NCBI GenBank assembly: GCA_038207625.1
Contig: JBBQZO010000061.1
Span: forward strand, 1-15,546
Direction of reading: 5' to 3'
Source: JBBQZO01 sp038207625
Lineage (GTDB): Bacteria; Pseudomonadota; Gammaproteobacteria; Burkholderiales; Burkholderiaceae_D
DNA length: 15,546 nt
Shown here: piece after piece, positions 1 through 10,142 of the stretch
How the letters are laid out: every line of letters starts with the position of its first letter
Numbering within the stretch: the stretch's first letter is position 1
Notes under the pieces: generated by a model
What the model was told of the DNA's origin: nothing
The model's input: only the letters and a program-made list of their open reading frames with translations
Database searches by the model: none
Translations under genes and position numbers: made by a program

Positions 1-28
1 TAAAGCTTGATCAACAGGATGCGATTTC

Positions 29-367
29 ATGCCACAGCAACGGGGAAATTGGTCGGCAAGATCGCCTTGGACGCGCGCGCTGGCGCGGCTGACCAAAGCG
101 ATGGCGCTCGCTCACGGCCCGCAACAGGTGCGCGTGAATTACGTCTGCCCCGGCGCGACCACCAGGGCAATGCTGCGCAACGAAGCGCGCCAGTTGGGTA
201 TGTCCGAACTGGCGCGCTTCGTTGCGGGTGCCGGAGGTCCGTTGCAGCGGGGCGGGCCACGGTGCGAGATCGCCCAGGCGGCTCTGTTGCTCGCCTCGGA
301 ACGCTTTTCCTTTGTCACTGGCGACGCGCTCATTGTCGACGGTGGTGAGCTGGTCGGCTCGGCATGA
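29..367 (+). pseudogene. C-terminal remnant of a short-chain dehydrogenase/reductase (SDR)
   Basis: The translated end carries the typical SDR C-terminal half: LTKAMALAHGP, then RVNYVCPGATT (the conserved PG after the active site), then a terminal FVTGDALIVDGG. Recognisable similarity begins only around base 77. The N-terminal Rossmann half with TGxxxGxG is absent, and a TGA at 8-10 closes this frame just upstream. Where the catalytic YxxxK should stand, the sequence reads SPWTRAL, so both catalytic residues are missing. The other two frames near the left edge show no SDR-like continuation. It is therefore most likely a truncated, inactive gene rather than one simply cut by the window edge. 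It sits 42 bases before galT, so it was probably once part of a sugar-use operon; its original substrate cannot be told. Confidence 0.6.
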
Positions 368-397
368 GTTGCGCAAGACATTCACACCAATATTTAC

Positions 398-402
398 AAG
401 GA
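398..402 (+). promoter_or_regulatory. Ribosome binding site of galT
   Basis: AAGGA lies 7 bases before ATG 410. It supports that start over the second ATG at 416. Confidence 0.55.
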
Positions 403-409
403 CCGCTGC

Positions 410-1450
410 ATGCAGATGTTTGACCCCGTGGAGCACCCTCACCGCCGCTTCAATCCGCTCTCAGGCCAGTGGGTGCTGGTGTCGCCGCACCGTGCTAAGC
501 GGCCGTGGCAAGGTCAGGTCGAGGCGCCCGTCGAAGCGGCCATCGCCGCCCACGATGCGAGTTGCTATCTATGCGCCGGGAATACCCGCGTTACCGGCGA
601 GATCAACCCGCGCTACGACGCCACCTTCGTGTTCAACAATGATTTCGCCGCGTTGACCCGCGATACGCCGGCGTCCGACGCGCAGCCCGATGTCCTGCTG
701 CGCAGCGACGCCGCGCGCGGCGTGAGCCGGGTGATCTGCTATTCGCCCGACCACGGCAAGACGCTGCCCGAACTGACGCTGCCCGCCATCGTGGCGCTGA
801 TACAGACCTGGCGCGACCAGGTAGCCGAGCTGTCGGAGTGCTGGGACTGGGTGCAGGTGTTCGAAAACAAGGGCGCGGCGATGGGTTGCTCGAACCCGCA
901 TCCCCACGGCCAGATTTGGGCCTGCGACTTTCTGCCCAATGAAATCGCCACCGAACAGCAGCACCAGCGCGACTGGTTCGCTGCGCATGGCCGCCCGCTG
1001 CTGCTCGACTACGCGGCGCGCGAACTGGCCGAGCGCAGCCGCATCGTTGTCGATACCGAGCACTGGCTGGCCGTGGTGCCGTACTGGGCCGCGTGGCCAT
1101 TCGAAACGCTGTTGATGCCCAAAGCCCACACGCCGTCGCTGCTGGCGCTGAGCGCCGCCCAGCACACCGACCTGGCGCGCGCGCTCAAGGAACTGACCTG
1201 CCGCTACGACAACCTGTTCGAATGCAGCTTCCCGTATTCGATGGGCTGGCATTTCGCGCCGCCGCACAGCGACTGCCCGCAGGCATGGCAATTGCACGCC
1301 CATTTTTATCCACCGCTGCTGCGCTCGGCCAGCGTGCGCAAGTTCATGGTCGGCTTTGAAATGCTGGCCGAGACCCAGCGCGACCTGACCGCCGAACAGG
1401 CCAGTGCGCGCCTGCGCGCGCTGCCGACGATACACTACAAACACCGCTGA
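410..1450 (+). CDS. galT: Galactose-1-phosphate uridylyltransferase
   Basis: Swaps the uridylyl group between UDP-glucose and galactose-1-phosphate in the cytoplasmic Leloir pathway, via a histidine-UMP intermediate. At 346 residues it is full length for the class I family. The metal-site residues are all visible and fall at the same numbers as in the E. coli enzyme: Cys52 and Cys55 (CYLCAGN), His115 (SPDHGK) and His164. The active site NPHPHGQ holds the nucleophile His166 and Gln168. The C-terminal HAHFYPPLLRS and KFMVGFEML blocks are also typical. The start is ATG 410, with AAGGA 7 bases before it. It is followed at once by galK (10 bases between the stop and the galK TTG), so the two form a transcription unit. 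No galE or galM is visible here. Identification is firm. Confidence 0.97.
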   Translation: MQMFDPVEHPHRRFNPLSGQWVLVSPHRAKRPWQGQVEAPVEAAIAAHDASCYLCAGNTRVTGEINPRYDATFVFNNDFAALTRDTPASDAQPDVLLRSDAARGVSRVICYSPDHGKTLPELTLPAIVALIQTWRDQVAELSECWDWVQVFENKGAAMGCSNPHPHGQIWACDFLPNEIATEQQHQRDWFAAHGRPLLLDYAARELAERSRIVVDTEHWLAVVPYWAAWPFETLLMPKAHTPSLLALSAAQHTDLARALKELTCRYDNLFECSFPYSMGWHFAPPHSDCPQAWQLHAHFYPPLLRSASVRKFMVGFEMLAETQRDLTAEQASARLRALPTIHYKHR

Positions 1451-1460
1451 GGACGCCCCC

Positions 1461-2624
1461 TTGACACCAGCACTGACTGTACAAACCGTTTTCGCCAAGC
1501 GCTTTGGGCGCCAACCTGATTTGATCGCGCGCGCCCCGGGGCGCGTCAATCTGATCGGCGAGCACACCGATTATAACGACGGCTTCGTGCTGCCCTGCGC
1601 AATCGGCTTTTATACCTACGTCGCGCTGGGACGGCGCGACGACAGCATCGTCACTGCTGTCGCCGCCGACTACGGCGGCCAGCAGGACATGTTTTCACTC
1701 ACCGAGCCAATCGCCCACCATCCCACCCAGCACTGGAGCAATTACCTGCGCGGCGTGCTGCAGTGCCTGCGCTTGCGCGGCCAGCGCTTGCGCGGCATGG
1801 ATCTGGTGATCTCGGGGGACGTGCCGCAAGGGGCCGGCCTGTCCTCATCGGCCTCGCTCGAAGTGGCGATCGCGCAGGCCTGCAAGCTCGCCTTCGCACT
1901 GCCGATGACGCCCAAAGACATCGCGCTGACCGGCCAGCAAGCCGAGAACCAGTTCGTCGGCTGCAATTGCGGCATCATGGACCAGATGATTTCCGCGACC
2001 GGTCAGCGCGACCATGCCTTGCTACTGGACTGCCGCAGCCTGGAGGCGCGCCTGATCCCGATGCCGTCCGATCTGACGGTGTTGATCGTCAATTCAAACG
2101 TGCGACGCGGCCTGCTGGGCAGCGAATACAACGCACGGCGCGCCAGCTGCGAAACGGCGGCGCGCCACTATGGCGTGGCGGCGCTGCGCGACCTGGACAT
2201 GGCCGCGCTCAAAGCGGGCAAACACGGCCTGGACCCGGTCTCCTTTCGACGCGCGCGCCACATCGTCGGCGAAAACAGCCGCACACTGGCGGCCGCCGAT
2301 GCGCTCGCCCATGGCGACCTGCGCGCGCTGGGGCTGCTGATGGCCCAGTCGCATGCGGCCATGCGCGACGATTTCGAGATCACCGTACCGGCCGTCGACG
2401 CGCTGGTCCGGATCATCAAAGAGCAGATCGGTGACGACGGCGGCGTGCGCATGACCGGCGGCGGTTTTGGCGGCTGCGTGGTGGCGTTGATGGCGCCCGA
2501 CAAGGTCGATGCGGTGATTGCCGCCGTCAATAGCCGCTACCCGCCGGCCAGCGGCCTGCGGGCCGATTTTTATGTGTGCAAGGCCAGCGACGGCGCCGCG
2601 CAGTGGGAGCCGGACGGTGCGTAA
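1461..2624 (+). CDS. galK: Galactokinase (TTG start)
   Basis: ATP-dependent phosphorylation of alpha-D-galactose at C1, the step before GalT. It is a GHMP-family kinase of 387 residues. The galactokinase signature RAPGRVNLIGEHTDYN is at residues 24-39, the GHMP ATP loop PQGAGLSSS at 122-130, the catalytic Asp174 in CNCGIMDQM, and the third GHMP motif MTGGGFGG at 331-338. I chose TTG 1461 because TGAGGA at 1448-1453 ends 7 bases before it and the protein then begins at the usual distance from the signature. The upstream ATG at 1404 would overlap galT by 47 bases and add 19 unconserved residues. GAGGA overlaps the galT stop codon, which suggests translational coupling. A wrecked beta-galactosidase gene follows. 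Confidence 0.97.
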   Translation: MTPALTVQTVFAKRFGRQPDLIARAPGRVNLIGEHTDYNDGFVLPCAIGFYTYVALGRRDDSIVTAVAADYGGQQDMFSLTEPIAHHPTQHWSNYLRGVLQCLRLRGQRLRGMDLVISGDVPQGAGLSSSASLEVAIAQACKLAFALPMTPKDIALTGQQAENQFVGCNCGIMDQMISATGQRDHALLLDCRSLEARLIPMPSDLTVLIVNSNVRRGLLGSEYNARRASCETAARHYGVAALRDLDMAALKAGKHGLDPVSFRRARHIVGENSRTLAAADALAHGDLRALGLLMAQSHAAMRDDFEITVPAVDALVRIIKEQIGDDGGVRMTGGGFGGCVVALMAPDKVDAVIAAVNSRYPPASGLRADFYVCKASDGAAQWEPDGA

Positions 2625-2674
2625 CACCAGGGCGCTCAGCGCAGAATCATGCGCATTCGCGCCGAAGGTGCACG

Positions 2675-3219
<545 letters not shown>

Positions 3220-3325
3220 CATTTTCCGTACATCACTAATTGGCGCTACATGCTGCCCGGCGCAGGCGACCTCATCGGTGCGTCAGCGTCAGCGGGGCGC
3301 CGTCTGTGCAGACGCGGGAGATCAG

Positions 3326-4789
3326 ATGGTCGTGCGTGCAGCAAGTCGCCATATCGTGATCGGCCTGGTCGGGCTGCTGCTGATCTCCTTGTGGAGCGGC
3401 GTGGCGATGTGGTCCTGGTCGGAGCACGAGCGCGTGCTGGCCTCGCACGCGGTGGTGCTCGAACAGCTCACCAGCGCAGTGGAAGAACAAACGCGCCGCT
3501 TGTTCAAACAGGCAGAAACGTCGCTGATGGTGTGCAATCAGTGGATCGGCGAACACCGCTCCGTCGATCCGGGCAGCGCGCGCGGCTTCGTCGACCTGGT
3601 TGAGCGCTTGCGGCGCATGTCCGACGGCCTGATCGATATCCGTACCGTCACCGCCAGCGGCGCGCTGCAATACGTGCCCCCGCGCGGCACCGGCGCGCTG
3701 GCTGACGTGACCGACCGCGACTACTTTCGCGCCCAGTACGACCTGAGCACGCGCGGCTTCTTTATCGCCGCGCCGGTGCTCTCGCGCGTGACCGGCAAAT
3801 GGGGCATCCCCGCCTCGATCGCTGTCGAGCCTGGCGGTGGCGCCGTCGAGGTGCTGTTCGCTGCGCTGGAACTGGACCGTGTCGGCGCCGCCTTCGACGC
3901 CGAGCGTCCCAAGCCGGACGGCTCGATCGCCATTGTGCGTTCGGACGGGATCTTCCTGTTTCGCGCGCCGCTGGGCCAGCAGATGATCGGCAGCTCGCTG
4001 GCCAATACCCCGGGGTGGAGTGAGCATCTGGCACTGTCCACGCACGGCCTGTTTACAACGGCGCGCAGCGTGACCGACAGGCGCGCGCAGGTGGTGTCGT
4101 TTCGCCGCCTGCCCGACTATCCGCTGATCGTCACCGTCACGTCCGAGCTCGACGAGGTGCTGGCGTCCTGGCGCCGGCAGAACGCGATCCTGGTCGGCGT
4201 GGCCGGGACCATCACCGCGGCCTGCCTGCTGTTCGCATGGGCGTTGATGCGCACGCTGGCGGCCGAGCAGCGCTCGCAGCAGGAGCTGGCCAGGCTGATC
4301 GTCACCGATAGCTTGACTGGCGTGGGCAACCGGCGCCACCTGATGCACCGGCTGGAGCTGGAAATGCTGCGCGCGCAGCGCTACCAGCACCACCTCACCG
4401 TGGTGTTCTTTGATGTCGACCATTTCAAGCGCGTCAACGATATGCATGGTCACGGCGTGGGCGACACGGTGCTGGTGGCGGTGGCGCGGGCGCTGCAGGC
4501 GAACCTGCGCCAGGTCGATGTGCTGGGACGTTTGGGCGGCGAGGAATTCGCCGCGCTGCTCATTGAAACGGGCATTGACGGCGCGCTGCCGATCGCCGAG
4601 CGGATGCGCGCCGCCGTTCACCAGATCGTGCTGCCGGGCCTGGAGGCCGTCGTCAGCGTCAGCGCCGGCCTGGCCGAATGGCAGGTCGGCGAAACGGGCG
4701 AAGCGCTGATGGCGCGCAGCGACCGCGCGCTGTACCAGGCCAAGGCGGCCGGGCGCAATTGCTGCCGGGTGGCCGGACAGGTCAGCTAG
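3326..4789 (+). CDS. Membrane-anchored diguanylate cyclase with periplasmic Cache-like sensor
   Basis: Makes cyclic di-GMP from two GTP at the inner membrane. The protein has 487 residues. A first membrane helix lies at about 9-30, then a periplasmic region of about 250 residues with a Cache-like pattern (DRDYFRAQ, GFFIAAPVLSR, TGKWGIPASI). A second helix lies at about 286-308, followed by a cytoplasmic GGDEF domain. The active-site motif is GGEEF at 404-408; DSLTGVGNRR and FFDVDHFKRVND are also typical. The inhibitory I-site RxxD is intact as Arg395-Asp398, five residues before the motif, so product inhibition is expected. GGGAG at 3316-3320 precedes ATG 3326; the longer upstream reading would run into the beta-galactosidase remnant. 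The stop codon lies inside a 17-bp tandem repeat. The sensed ligand is unknown. Confidence 0.93.
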   Translation: MVVRAASRHIVIGLVGLLLISLWSGVAMWSWSEHERVLASHAVVLEQLTSAVEEQTRRLFKQAETSLMVCNQWIGEHRSVDPGSARGFVDLVERLRRMSDGLIDIRTVTASGALQYVPPRGTGALADVTDRDYFRAQYDLSTRGFFIAAPVLSRVTGKWGIPASIAVEPGGGAVEVLFAALELDRVGAAFDAERPKPDGSIAIVRSDGIFLFRAPLGQQMIGSSLANTPGWSEHLALSTHGLFTTARSVTDRRAQVVSFRRLPDYPLIVTVTSELDEVLASWRRQNAILVGVAGTITAACLLFAWALMRTLAAEQRSQQELARLIVTDSLTGVGNRRHLMHRLELEMLRAQRYQHHLTVVFFDVDHFKRVNDMHGHGVGDTVLVAVARALQANLRQVDVLGRLGGEEFAALLIETGIDGALPIAERMRAAVHQIVLPGLEAVVSVSAGLAEWQVGETGEALMARSDRALYQAKAAGRNCCRVAGQVS

Positions 4790-4825
4790 TCGGACAGGTC
4801 AGCTGGTCGGACAGCTCAGCTGGTC
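4775..4825. repeat. Three tandem copies of a 17-bp repeat
   Basis: Units 4775-4791, 4792-4808 and 4809-4825 read GGACAGGTCAGCTAGTC, GGACAGGTCAGCTGGTC and GGACAGCTCAGCTGGTC, followed by GGAC of a broken fourth copy. The stop codon of the diguanylate cyclase (TAG 4787-4789) exists only because unit 1 has A where units 2 and 3 have G. The array fills the 51-base gap between the convergent cyclase and kinase genes. I see no canonical terminator there. Confidence 0.9.
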
Positions 4826-4840
4826 GGACGCCAAATGCGG

Positions 4841-6225
4841 TCAGGCCGGCGCCGGCAGCCAGATATCGAAGCGCGTCTCGCCCTGCGCGTCCGGCGCCAG
4901 GCGGTATTCGAAACTGTGGCGCTGCAGAACTTCGCGCACAAACAGCAGCCCGATGCCCTGCCCGCCCTGTTTGGTGGTGAAGAACGGCGTGAACAGCTGG
5001 TGCCCGGCCAGTTCGCCCAGGCGTCGGCCGGAATCGATGATGGCCAGCCGTGTACCGCCGGCCTCGCAGCTCAGCTCAAGCTGGACGTACGCGGCAAACG
5101 CGCCGCGCTCCTGCATCGTTGCCTCGACTGCCTCGATGGCGTTCTTGACGATGTTGAGCAGCGCCTGCTCCATCAACTGGCGGTCCATCGGGTGCAACGG
5201 CACCGCCTCGCGCCGGGTCCAGCCGATCTCGATGCCGGCGCTTTTGCAGCGGTCGCGGTACAGCCACAAAATGTCGTCGACCAGATCGGACAGCGCGCTC
5301 GGGCGCAGCTCAGGTTCCGGCATTTTCACCACGCGCGTGAAGCGCTCGATAAATTCGCCCAGGCTGGCATTGCGGCGCGTGACGGCGGCGACCGCCGTGC
5401 CGAAGTCAAGTCGGTCGCTATCGGTCAGCTGGGCGCTGTAGTGCAGCAGCGAATCGAGCACCGAGCCGGTCGCCGCCACCGTGTTATTGACCTCGTGCGC
5501 CAGCACCCGGATCAGCTTTTCATAGGTGGCCTTTTCGGAGCTGTCCAGTTCAGCCGTCAGCTCGTCGATCAGCAGAAAGTGGCGATCGAAACCGCGGTCC
5601 ACAAAGTGGCCGCGCTGGCCCCGGTAGCGCCGTCCGTCCGGGTCGGTGATCAGGCAGCTCGCGCCCAGCGCGAGCGCGTCCAGTTGCGCGAGCAGGCACA
5701 GCGAACGTGCGCGCGCATTGCCGCTCAGGGCGCCGTCCCACTGAGCGGCGCCGTCCAGCCAGTCGCGCAAGCTGTGGCCTTTGGCATCCATCAGACCAAG
5801 CAATGTGGACGCGCTGGCATTGAGCAGGCTGATGCGCCCGTCGAAGTCGAATACCACCACCGCGCTGGGCGTCGCCTCCAGCAGATGGTCGAGAAAACCG
5901 CGCTGCTCGCCCAGCGTCAGGCGTTCCTGATACAGCGTGCCGAGCATGTTGTTGAACAGCGCGACCAGCGCGCCCAGCTCGGCGTCGTCGGTCGGTTGCA
6001 GGCGCGCTGAATAGTTTTGATCCAGTAGCAGATCGTGGAAGCGGCGCGTGTAGCCCAGCGGCTCGAGTGCACGCCCGATCAGGTGCACGCCACCGGCCAG
6101 GCTCAGTATCAGCATCAGCTCGACGGCAACGAACAGCGCGGGGTTGTCGCGAAACAGCGCCACCGAAAAGAACAGGAATATCAGGTGCAAACCGGCCAGA
6201 TAGCTCAGCAGGCGCGCGCGCAAAC

Positions 6226-6229
<4 letters not shown>
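4841..6229 (-). CDS. Sensor histidine kinase (NtrY-like) of the exporter operon
   Basis: Autophosphorylating kinase expected to pass phosphate to the adjacent sigma-54 response regulator. It has 462 residues. Two membrane helices (about 8-25 and 31-53) are joined by only a few residues, so there is no real periplasmic sensor. A HAMP-like linker (about 54-105) and a PAS-like domain (about 110-220) follow. The H-box LAHEVNN has His245, the N-box NIVKNAIEAV has Asn363, and the C-terminal lid reads FTPFFTTKQGGQGIGL (413-428). The G1 box is unusual: DSGRRLG (399-405) instead of DNGxG. Its ATG overlaps the regulator's TGA in an ATGA, so the two are translationally coupled. The signal is likely cytoplasmic or in the membrane. 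Kinase function is likely from the intact H, N and G2 boxes. Confidence 0.93.
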
Positions 6230-7623
<1,394 letters not shown>

Positions 7624-7658
7624 CGGTACAGGTGAACGGTAGGTGTGCGGTGATGGCG

Positions 7659-7687
7659 CGGCGCCCGCCAATGTTGCGCGGGCGCCG
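7659..7687 (-). other. Strong stem-loop between permease 2 and regulator genes
   Basis: CGGCGCCCGC (7659-7668) pairs perfectly with GCGGGCGCCG (7678-7687) around a 9-base loop. In the minus-strand transcript it begins 5 bases after the permease 2 stop. No T run follows, so it is not a classical intrinsic terminator. It could stabilise the exporter mRNA 3' end or reduce read-through into the regulator genes. Confidence 0.65.
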
Positions 7688-7692
7688 GCCGG

Positions 7693-8898
7693 CTATTCGT
7701 AGTGCAGCGCTTCGGTGGGGCTGAGCTGGCTGGCCCGCCAGCCCGGATACAGCGCGCAGAGCAAGGATATCAGATAGATCAGCGCCATAGAAAGCGCCGT
7801 CGCTTGCAAAAATACCGCCCAGTTCAAGGCCGAGCCCAGCGCACCGGTCAGCGGCAGTTGCACCAGCAGGAGCAGCGCGACGCCCATCGCCAGCGAACTG
7901 AGCAGCATCTGCTCGCCGATGATCTGGCGATAGATGTGCCCCGAGTCGGCCCCAATGGCGCGCCGCAGGCCAATCTCGGGAATGCGCTGGGTGGTGTTTT
8001 GCCACAGCACGCCGAACAGGCCAAACCCGACCATCAATAACAGGAAGGCGGCGATCACCGCGCCGATCACCAGCGGCGTCAGGCTAGAGCGCAGCATGCC
8101 GGCGCGCTGTTCAACCAGCGGTTCGATCTTGTAGGTCCAGTCGTTGCGCACCAGCTTGAGCCGGGCGTTCAGCCTGGCCTCGAAGGCGCGGCTGGTGCCT
8201 GGCTTTAGTTTGATCAACATGGTCTTCACGCGCGTATCGGTGCTCAAGGGCAGAAAACGGGTGAACGCCATGTTGGTCGGCACCTTGAAATCGCCTTGAC
8301 CACGATAATCGTCGATGACGCCGGTGACGCGCATGATGCTGCGCTTGGTGTCGCTCGGCTCGCCGTTGGTGAACTGTTTGCCGATCGCGGACTGGCCCGG
8401 GAACAGCGAGTGGGCCAGCTTGCGGTTGATCACGGTGGGCACGGTGGACGTGCCGTCGTCGCTGACGTCGAACGCGCGTCCCGTTTCCACGTGCACGCCG
8501 AGCAGTTTGAAGAACTCGTCGCTCACTTCCAGCGCTTCGCTGACAACTTCACCGCTGCCATCCAGATGCGCGTAGCCGTCGGTGATTCTGCCCGAGCGAA
8601 ACGGTTGAAACGTCGCAAAGGCGACCTGCTCCACTTCGGACATGGCGCTCAGGTTGCGCTTGAAGCTGTCGTAAATCGTCGGCGCGTCTTTCAGCGTGCT
8701 GTCATTCTCCACCTGGATTGTGACCGACCACACATCGGCGTAATCGAAGCCGAGCGGCATGCGATACAGCTGCATGCTGCGGCTGGCAAACGCGGCGATC
8801 GCAAACACCACGGCAAAGGCCAGCAGAATTTCCAGACTCAACATCATGTTTCTGGTCTTGCGTTTCCAGATCAGTTTCAACATATGGCGTAACATCAT
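7693..8898 (-). CDS. MacB/FtsX-type ABC transporter permease 2
   Basis: Inner-membrane permease of a MacB-like (type VII) ABC system. It has 401 residues. One N-terminal helix (about 19-39) is followed by a large periplasmic core (about 40-270), then three C-terminal helices (about 275-298, 327-350, 361-383). The cytoplasmic loop EIGLRRAIGA (308-317) and the ending PGWRASQLSPTEAL are hallmarks of the FtsX fold. The ATPase is a separate protein. The start is ATG 8898, which overlaps the TGA of permease 1, or the next ATG at 8895. The perfect AAAGGAGGTG just upstream is 3 bases nearer the first ATG and therefore better spaced for the second. With permease 1 it probably makes a heterodimer. The substrate cannot be predicted from sequence. 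Confidence 0.93.
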   Translation of the reverse strand: MMLRHMLKLIWKRKTRNMMLSLEILLAFAVVFAIAAFASRSMQLYRMPLGFDYADVWSVTIQVENDSTLKDAPTIYDSFKRNLSAMSEVEQVAFATFQPFRSGRITDGYAHLDGSGEVVSEALEVSDEFFKLLGVHVETGRAFDVSDDGTSTVPTVINRKLAHSLFPGQSAIGKQFTNGEPSDTKRSIMRVTGVIDDYRGQGDFKVPTNMAFTRFLPLSTDTRVKTMLIKLKPGTSRAFEARLNARLKLVRNDWTYKIEPLVEQRAGMLRSSLTPLVIGAVIAAFLLLMVGFGLFGVLWQNTTQRIPEIGLRRAIGADSGHIYRQIIGEQMLLSSLAMGVALLLLVQLPLTGALGSALNWAVFLQATALSMALIYLISLLCALYPGWRASQLSPTEALHYE

Positions 8899-10133
8899 GC
8901 ACCTCCTTTGAGCGCGACAACCGGGTCGAGGCGCGACATTTTCCAGGCCGGGATCACGCCCGACAGCAGACCAAATACGCAGGACAGCAACAGGCCGCTG
9001 GCGAACACCACCCAGTTGATGTGCAGGTTCAGGTAGGGGATCAGATTCATGCTCGATAACCAGGACAGGATGCCCTGCGCACAGGCCAGGGCAATCAGCC
9101 CGCCACTGATGCACAGCAACACGTTTTCCAGCACCAGTTGGCCGATCAGGTCCGCGCTGGTTGCGCCAAACGCCTTGCGCACCCCGATTTCGCCGCTACG
9201 TTCCATGATGCGGCCCATGTTCAGATTGACCAGGTTCAAGGCCGGCAACAGCATGAACAGCAGCATCAGCGCGCCGATCACCATCAGCAACGTCGCGCCG
9301 CCCGAATCGGCGCCGGTGGTGTTGAAGATGTCGCGCGCCACCAGGTCGAGCTTGCTGTCGGCCCAGAAATGCGCCTCGTCGTAGCCGTTCGGATCGTCGA
9401 ACTGGACCGTGGAGGTGATCCGCTGCACTTCGGCGCGCACGGCCGGTAAGTCGGCAGCGCGCTTCGCCAGCAGCAAGGCGGTGAAGTCGCCCGACAGTTG
9501 ATGCTGGTAGTCGCTGGACGGATAGGTGCCGATCGGCGCCCAGATATCGGACAAGGCGTTGAAGTGAATCGCATCTTCGACGATACCGATGATCTCGTAC
9601 TGGGGACCGCCGATGCTGATCTTTTGCCCCAGCGCTGCGCCATCCGGGAACAATTTTTTGGCCGTCGAGGCATTGACCACCGCCACGAAGCGCGCCTGCG
9701 CGTCGTCCTCGGCGGTGGGCAGGCGGCCCTTGAGCAAAGTGAAATCGAGTATCTTCCAGTAGTTGGCGTCGGCGCGGCGCATCAGCAATTGGCTGACCCG
9801 CTCATCCTGATAAATCGCCACCGTCTGCGGCGACGTCACGGCCGACACCAGCTGCACCGACGTCATCGGACGCAGGTATTTGTCGATCAATTTGTAGCCC
9901 AGCTGGCTGGTGCGCACGCGCTTGCCGTGCATGGCGAGCGACTCGAGATTCATCACTTGCAGAAAACGTTCGCTTTTGCCTTCCACGCCGCTGGGGAAGA
10001 AGGCAGTCTCCAGCAAGGCCGTCACCACCAGCAACACCGCCAGCGTCAGCACGATGCACAGCAGGTTAATGGCCGTAAACAGTTTGCGCCGCATGAATAC
10101 TTTGCCGGCGGTCATCAGATAGTTCTTGAACAT
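8895..10133 (-). CDS. MacB/FtsX-type ABC transporter permease 1
   Basis: First of two inner-membrane permeases of the exporter, 412 residues. It has an N-terminal helix (about 18-42), a periplasmic core with a MacB-like pattern (YWKILDFTLLKGR, VVNASTAKKLFPD, ALGQKISIGG, YEIIGIVED), and C-terminal helices at about 278-301, 333-357 and 372-396. The FtsX-fold loop ERSGEIGVRKAFGAT is at 311-325 and the ending is PAWKMSRLDPVVALKGG. ATG 10133 is preceded by AGGAGG, and only 9 bases separate it from the ATPase stop. Its 3' end overlaps the start of permease 2. The periplasmic core is clearly diverged from that of permease 2, so the pair is not a recent duplication. It should work with the adaptor to move a substrate out of the periplasm. 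Confidence 0.94.
   Translation of the reverse strand: MFKNYLMTAGKVFMRRKLFTAINLLCIVLTLAVLLVVTALLETAFFPSGVEGKSERFLQVMNLESLAMHGKRVRTSQLGYKLIDKYLRPMTSVQLVSAVTSPQTVAIYQDERVSQLLMRRADANYWKILDFTLLKGRLPTAEDDAQARFVAVVNASTAKKLFPDGAALGQKISIGGPQYEIIGIVEDAIHFNALSDIWAPIGTYPSSDYQHQLSGDFTALLLAKRAADLPAVRAEVQRITSTVQFDDPNGYDEAHFWADSKLDLVARDIFNTTGADSGGATLLMVIGALMLLFMLLPALNLVNLNMGRIMERSGEIGVRKAFGATSADLIGQLVLENVLLCISGGLIALACAQGILSWLSSMNLIPYLNLHINWVVFASGLLLSCVFGLLSGVIPAWKMSRLDPVVALKGGA
8900..8909 (-). promoter_or_regulatory. Strong ribosome binding site of permease 2, inside permease 1
   Basis: AAAGGAGGTG on the minus strand is part of the last codons (KGGA) of permease 1. It ends 1 base before ATG 8898 and 4 before ATG 8895. 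The consensus AGGAGG core therefore favours the second ATG by spacing. Confidence 0.7.
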
Positions 10134-10142
10134 GCGAGCCTC

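Noticed and set aside
569..1567. Long minus-strand open frame opposite galT
   Set aside because: It is a shadow of a GC-rich gene: the translation has low complexity (Arg/Gln/His-rich) and no motif, while the + strand encodes a complete GalT with all catalytic residues.
4775..4825. 17-bp repeats as a CRISPR array
   Set aside because: The units are directly adjacent without spacers and far too short.
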